A stretch of DNA of 26,946 bases from Piscirickettsiaceae bacterium. Its GTDB lineage: Bacteria; Pseudomonadota; Gammaproteobacteria; PS1; Pseudothioglobaceae. Below are positions 23,757-26,946 of this stretch, in pieces (within the stretch, counting starts at the first letter, position 1; each line of letters starts with the position of its first letter). A model generated the notes under the pieces. It made no database searches and was not told where the DNA came from. It saw only the letters and a list, made by a program, of their open reading frames with translations. The position numbers and the translations under genes were made by a program. The stretch lies in NCBI GenBank assembly GCA_012963565.1, contig DTVJ01000086.1, positions 1 to 26,946 of the forward strand, in the 5' to 3' direction.

Positions 23757-24290
23757 ATGAGTTTATCGTTAATGCATCCGTTTGCTGAAATGGACAAAAT
23801 GTTTGAAGATTTTGATCGCCCGTTGATTCAGTTTGATGAGGGTGATTGGATGCCTGCGGTTGACATTGAAGAGAGTGACAAGGCTTATTTGGTGAGAGCT
23901 GAATTACCTGGTGTGCATAAGGATGATGTACATGTGGTTATTGAGAATAATGTGTTAACTATTAAGGGTGAGAAAAGAGTTGAAATTGAAGACACTAAAA
24001 GACACCGTGTGGAACGTTCATATGGTTCTTTTGTGAGAAGTTTCACTTTACCTCAAACAGTTAAAACACACGGCATTGGTGCTGAGTTTATTGATGGTGT
24101 TTTAAGCTTAACCATTACTAAGCGTGCTAAGGCTGTGCATAAGCAATACGAAGTTCCAATTAGTTGTGGTTGTAACTCAATGAATTGTGATTGTGGTGTT
24201 ACAGCTGATAGAGTTGAAGCTGAAAAGTCTCAAACTCTAGGTAGTCGTAGTTGTGGTTGTACTGCAATGAATTGTGGTTGTGGTGTATGA
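23757..24290 (+). CDS. Small heat-shock protein Hsp20, copy B, with Cys-rich repeated tail
   Basis: This 177-residue chaperone has the same arm and crystallin domain as copy A (279 identical bases at 23777-24055) but diverges after residue 100. The crystallin part ends KQYEVPI, then a 42-residue tail holds two copies of a 13-residue motif, SCGCNSMNCDCGV (136-148) and SCGCTAMNCGCGV (165-177), joined by a charged linker. All eight cysteines of the protein lie there, in CxC pairs, which suggests metal binding or redox crosslinking; neither is proven. A strong AAGGAGG ribosome site precedes the ATG. It ends two bases from the convergent DUF2238 gene. Confidence 0.94.
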   Translation: MSLSLMHPFAEMDKMFEDFDRPLIQFDEGDWMPAVDIEESDKAYLVRAELPGVHKDDVHVVIENNVLTIKGEKRVEIEDTKRHRVERSYGSFVRSFTLPQTVKTHGIGAEFIDGVLSLTITKRAKAVHKQYEVPISCGCNSMNCDCGVTADRVEAEKSQTLGSRSCGCTAMNCGCGV

Positions 24291-24292
24291 GT

Positions 24293-24895
24293 TTAACACT
24301 TGGTCTTGGGATTAAAGAGTAGTAAATATAACCAGGCTCCAAGGCCATTGAGGAGCATGTCTTTTTCGGCATCCCAGATGTCGCCTTGCGAGCCGAGAAA
24401 CGAGTCGGCAGTTTCAGTTGCCTGTTCGTAAAATATGGCATATAGCCATTCTACTATTTCATAAAAACTACCAATACCAAAAAATACCAACACCAGTAAA
24501 AATAACTCTGACCGGTAGCTAGAGAACTTGATTGTTCTAGTAATTGTTTCTTTAAACGGTAAGACCAAGAAGAATCCAAAGGCAAGGTGCACTAGTCGAT
24601 CATAATGGTTGCGCTCAATCTCTAGTAAATCAGCTACCCAAAATCCAAACGGAACTTCTGCATAAGTATAGTGAGCACCAATAGTTTGCAAAATACAAAA
24701 TAAAAAAATCAACCAGTACGATGTGTTTGAAAAAGGTGATCTTTGGTAGGTAGATACAACATAGGTAATACAGATAACAAGGATTAGATTTTCAGCAACC
24801 CATACGTCTCTATACAGAGGATTGATCGCAAGCAATAACCAGAAAATAGCAAAAATGACTAACAGCAGCGGTGCAATGGATCTAGATTCATTCAT
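24293..24895 (-). CDS. DUF2238 (YjdF-like) inner-membrane protein
   Basis: This 200-residue protein has about six hydrophobic segments. Family-typical stretches are NHYDRLVHLAFGFFLVLP near 93 and the acidic FYEIVEWLYA near 144, followed by FLGSQGDIWDAEKDML, where conserved His, Asp and Glu residues could bind a metal. The function of the family is unknown. It overlaps bioH by four bases (ATGA) and is the last gene of the bioF-bioH operon. A second, broken copy of its 3' end lies between the two hsp20 genes. Confidence 0.87.
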   Translation of the reverse strand: MNESRSIAPLLLVIFAIFWLLLAINPLYRDVWVAENLILVICITYVVSTYQRSPFSNTSYWLIFLFCILQTIGAHYTYAEVPFGFWVADLLEIERNHYDRLVHLAFGFFLVLPFKETITRTIKFSSYRSELFLLVLVFFGIGSFYEIVEWLYAIFYEQATETADSFLGSQGDIWDAEKDMLLNGLGAWLYLLLFNPKTKC

Positions 24896-25590
24896 AGTGT
24901 GAAGCCCTTATGCAAAAATGGCAAGTGCCCGGTGTTTAATACTTGTGTTCTTACGTTGATCTTATCATACCAACGATTAATCCGATGAGGTACCAATGTG
25001 TCATGATCGCCTAAAATCACCTCTACTGGTATTTCTAATTGCTCAAACTCACTTACCAAATCTGTAGTTAGCAGAATATCCAAACCTTGATTAAGCGCTT
25101 TAGTGGTGGCGGGGTATTGATCAATTGATTGATTTAATGTTTTTAATTGGACTTTATCTTGGGTTTGCAAACTCACAAAACGCTTTAATCCTTTGGATAA
25201 ATTAAGTTGCAGTGCATCAGAAAATTGCATGAAATTATCCGCATCAATGCCGTAAGGCCAATCGTCACTTTGCACGAAGTTTGGGGTAGAGGCAACGAGT
25301 ATTAGCTTGGTAGTTGGTACTTGACTTGCAACATGAATAGCGAGCAGCCCACCTAATGACCAGCCGAGTAAGATTGGATTTTTGGGTAAGATTTTGATAA
25401 TCTCATTACACCAATCATCAAGCCCACCATCAACATCGTCACTTTGCCCATGCCCTGGAAGATCAATTGTAGTAATTCGGTACCGATCTTTGTACTCATT
25501 AACCAAATTATCAAACAGCTCTGAGTTAAATCCCCAGCCATGCAAAAGAACCAGATTAGGCCCAGTGCCAGTTATGCTACTGTATAGCAT
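24892..25590 (-). CDS. bioH: Pimeloyl-ACP methyl ester esterase
   Basis: This 232-residue alpha/beta hydrolase removes the methyl group that protects pimeloyl-ACP, releasing it for BioF. LVLLHGWGFNSELF near 13 forms the oxyanion region; the nucleophile is Ser78 in GWSLGG; the acid lies in LGDHDTLVP and the base in NTGHLPFLHKG, the last close to the C-terminus. The family is broad, so the name leans on context: it overlaps the end of bioF by 14 bases. The protein is slightly shorter than E. coli BioH (256). Confidence 0.9.
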   Translation of the reverse strand: MLYSSITGTGPNLVLLHGWGFNSELFDNLVNEYKDRYRITTIDLPGHGQSDDVDGGLDDWCNEIIKILPKNPILLGWSLGGLLAIHVASQVPTTKLILVASTPNFVQSDDWPYGIDADNFMQFSDALQLNLSKGLKRFVSLQTQDKVQLKTLNQSIDQYPATTKALNQGLDILLTTDLVSEFEQLEIPVEVILGDHDTLVPHRINRWYDKINVRTQVLNTGHLPFLHKGFTL

Positions 25591-26686
25591 CTTTGACTTG
25601 CATCAGTAATTGCTCGATTTGACCTTGAGTGTGATTGGCGCTCAACGTAATTCTTAGACGCGCCGTATCTTTAGGCACTGTTGGTGGGCGAATAGCACTC
25701 ACATAAAAGCCTGCATCAAATAGCTTTTTCGAAGCACTAAGTGCTTTTTCACTTGCTCCCACTATTAGTGGCTGGATAGCACTATTTGAATTCTCAATCG
25801 GCAAATCTAGTGCCGTTGAAAAATTTCGGAAAAAATCAATATTGGCGAGTAATTTGGATTTTTGCTCACCTTGTTTAATCAACTCTAAGCTTTTGAGTGT
25901 CGCCACGCATAAAGCCGGGGAAATTGCAGTGGTGTAGATGTAAGGGCGAGATTTTTGGATTAAAAATTCAATAAAATCTTCATTTCCAGCGACAAAAGCA
26001 CCCATTGTGCCTGCTGCCTTGCCTAAAGTGGCCATATAAATAGAGTTTTTTGGAATATTAGGTTTAAAAACACCAAATCCATGGGCATCATCTTGCATTA
26101 AAAATGCATCTGATTTTTTTGCGATTTTTTCAAGTTCGTTTATTTTTGCCTGATCGCCATCCATACTAAACACCGTGTCAGTCACAATCATGCCTTGACC
26201 AGATTGTTTAGCTATTTTTTTTTCTAGTGATTCAATATTGTTATGTAGGTAGCGTTGTAAGGGGAGTTCAATTAAATGGTTAGCATCAATCAATGAAGCA
26301 TGATTGAGCTTGTCTTGCAATACCCAGTTCAATTCACCTTTGAGCGCTGAGAAAATTCCAAGATTTGCTGTGTAACCTGTAGAAAATAATAGCGCACGAC
26401 CTTGTCTAGTGTATTCAGCTAGAGCACCCTCCAAATCATGATGTGCTTTTGAGTGTCCACTGACCAAATGTGACGCACCAGAGCCTGCACCATACTGATC
26501 AACACCTTGCTTAAAAGCTTCTTTAACAAGCGGATGATTGGCAAGCGACAGGTAATCATTCGAGCAAAAATTAATCAATGATTTGCCATCAATAACAATC
26601 TGTGTATCTTGTGCACTTTCAGTAATCCTTCTCGACCGATAAAGATGTTCATCTTTAAGTGTAATTAATATTTTTGAAAAATCCAT
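25577..26686 (-). CDS. bioF: 8-amino-7-oxononanoate synthase
   Basis: This 369-residue PLP enzyme condenses pimeloyl-ACP with alanine in biotin synthesis. NFCSNDYLSLANHP near 39, GAGSGASHLVSGHSKAHHDLE near 66, VTDTVFSMDGDQA near 168 and DDAHGFGVF near 199 are hallmarks; the PLP lysine is Lys223 in ATLGKAAG. It is slightly shorter than E. coli BioF (384). It is the first gene of the operon with bioH and the DUF2238 gene. bioA, bioB, bioC and bioD are not in the window. Confidence 0.96.
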   Translation of the reverse strand: MDFSKILITLKDEHLYRSRRITESAQDTQIVIDGKSLINFCSNDYLSLANHPLVKEAFKQGVDQYGAGSGASHLVSGHSKAHHDLEGALAEYTRQGRALLFSTGYTANLGIFSALKGELNWVLQDKLNHASLIDANHLIELPLQRYLHNNIESLEKKIAKQSGQGMIVTDTVFSMDGDQAKINELEKIAKKSDAFLMQDDAHGFGVFKPNIPKNSIYMATLGKAAGTMGAFVAGNEDFIEFLIQKSRPYIYTTAISPALCVATLKSLELIKQGEQKSKLLANIDFFRNFSTALDLPIENSNSAIQPLIVGASEKALSASKKLFDAGFYVSAIRPPTVPKDTARLRITLSANHTQGQIEQLLMQVKDAIQ

Positions 26687-26762
26687 GAATCTATTTTAAT
26701 GTTTATTCGAGCAGTATAGAAGTGTAGAATCAAGTTATCTAAAAGAGATTTTTAGGAAAAAT

Positions 26763-26946
26763 ATGAAAAAAATCACTGCATTTTTCATCGTTTTATTTTC
26801 TCTTGTCATTTTTCATAATCCAGTTCTGGGTAGTGATGATGAGCATCTTATTGAGTTTTTGTCATACAAGGCAATTCCTCTTACGATTATGGCTGATTTG
26901 GATAAGATAATTGATCGTGCTGGTCAGCGTCAATTGGTGCTACTGG
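26763..26946 (+). CDS. Exported erythromycin-esterase-like protein (N-terminus only)
   Basis: The frame opens at the ATG at 26763 and runs off the window after 61 codons. Residues 1-22 form a Sec-type signal peptide (KK, then FFIVLFSLVIF, ending near VLGS). After it, LIEFLSYKAIPL, DLDKIIDRAG and QRQLVLL resemble the start of erythromycin-esterase-family proteins (COG2312), where the next residues would be GEASHGT. The family includes antibiotic hydrolases but most chromosomal members have unknown substrates, so no resistance function is implied. It is divergent from bioF. The call depends on the missing remainder. Confidence 0.6.
   Translation, partial: MKKITAFFIVLFSLVIFHNPVLGSDDEHLIEFLSYKAIPLTIMADLDKIIDRAGQRQLVLL

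Larger units (their letters stand above)
23027..24480. repeat. Tandem duplication: hsp20 plus 3' end of the neighbouring gene
   Basis: Two adjacent units start about 681 bases apart. Unit A runs from about 23027 to 23700 and unit B from about 23701 to 24480. Each has a short leader (a CATCG element and ATAAATAAAAAA before the ribosome site), an hsp20 gene, and the 3' end of the DUF2238 gene on the other strand. From the hsp20 starts to the DUF2238 ends the offset grows from 681 to 804 bases; the 123-base difference corresponds to the Cys-rich tail present only in B. The hsp20 cores are identical while the flanks have diverged. Outer limits are approximate. Confidence 0.82.

Noticed and set aside
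1..26946. Mobile elements, CRISPR arrays, phage genes or a transferred island
   Set aside because: No transposase, integrase, terminal inverted repeats, target duplications or regularly spaced repeats were seen; base use looks even and the genes are mainly housekeeping and sulfur metabolism.

Overview
The window looks like a chromosomal segment of an AT-rich, compact sulfur-oxidising gammaproteobacterium of the SUP05 / Thioglobus / bathymodiolin-symbiont type. This rests on gene content and protein flavour, not on any search: the distal half of a reverse-type dsr operon (dsrK end, then dsrL-J-O-P-N-R), Na+-pumping oxaloacetate decarboxylase genes and gammaproteobacterial housekeeping genes. 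I see no insertion sequence, phage gene, integrase or CRISPR array.

Layout. 1-6305 (+): the dsr operon from the last 81 residues of DsrK to DsrR. 6306-8829 (-): a Na+/Ca2+ exchanger-family gene, tsaE and an N-acetylmuramoyl-L-alanine amidase. 8880-10717 (+): a DUF72-like unknown, hemD (TTG start) and a small helix-turn-helix/coiled-coil protein. 10714-11535 (-): metF. 11673-15604 (+): infA, a tRNA-Leu(CAA) that starts on the base after the infA stop codon, oadG-oadA-oadB and panD. 15591-17496 (-): lolD and a single lolC/E-type gene. 17550-21376 (+): a tightly packed run of a PsiE-like gene, lpxK, a 55-residue Trm112-like gene, kdsB, folD, a glutaredoxin-fold protein and a small HExxH protein. 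21373-22957 (-): purE-purK. 23076-24290 (+): two small heat-shock genes. 24293-26686 (-): a DUF2238 membrane protein, bioH and bioF. 26763-end (+): the exported N-terminus of a probable erythromycin-esterase-like protein.

How the genes fit together. The Dsr proteins form the electron-transfer end of cytoplasmic sulfur-globule/persulfide oxidation: DsrMKJOP complex, DsrL oxidoreductase, DsrN amidating the siroheme of DsrAB. HemD supplies uroporphyrinogen III, the precursor of that siroheme. BioF and BioH serve biotin synthesis, and OadA is a biotin enzyme. MetF and FolD share one-carbon metabolism. LpxK, KdsB and the Lol genes build the outer membrane.

The least ordinary region is 23027-24500. 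A segment carrying an hsp20 gene and the 3' end of its convergent neighbour (DUF2238) was duplicated in tandem. The hsp20 cores share 279 identical bases. The extra DUF2238 end has decayed to a recognisable relic that now holds a strong hairpin. The second Hsp20 has a repeated cysteine-rich tail. In the dsr operon, DsrJ lacks any non-haem cysteine, and DsrO has lost exactly the four ligands of one iron-sulfur cluster. At six convergent gene pairs the stop codons overlap or nearly touch.
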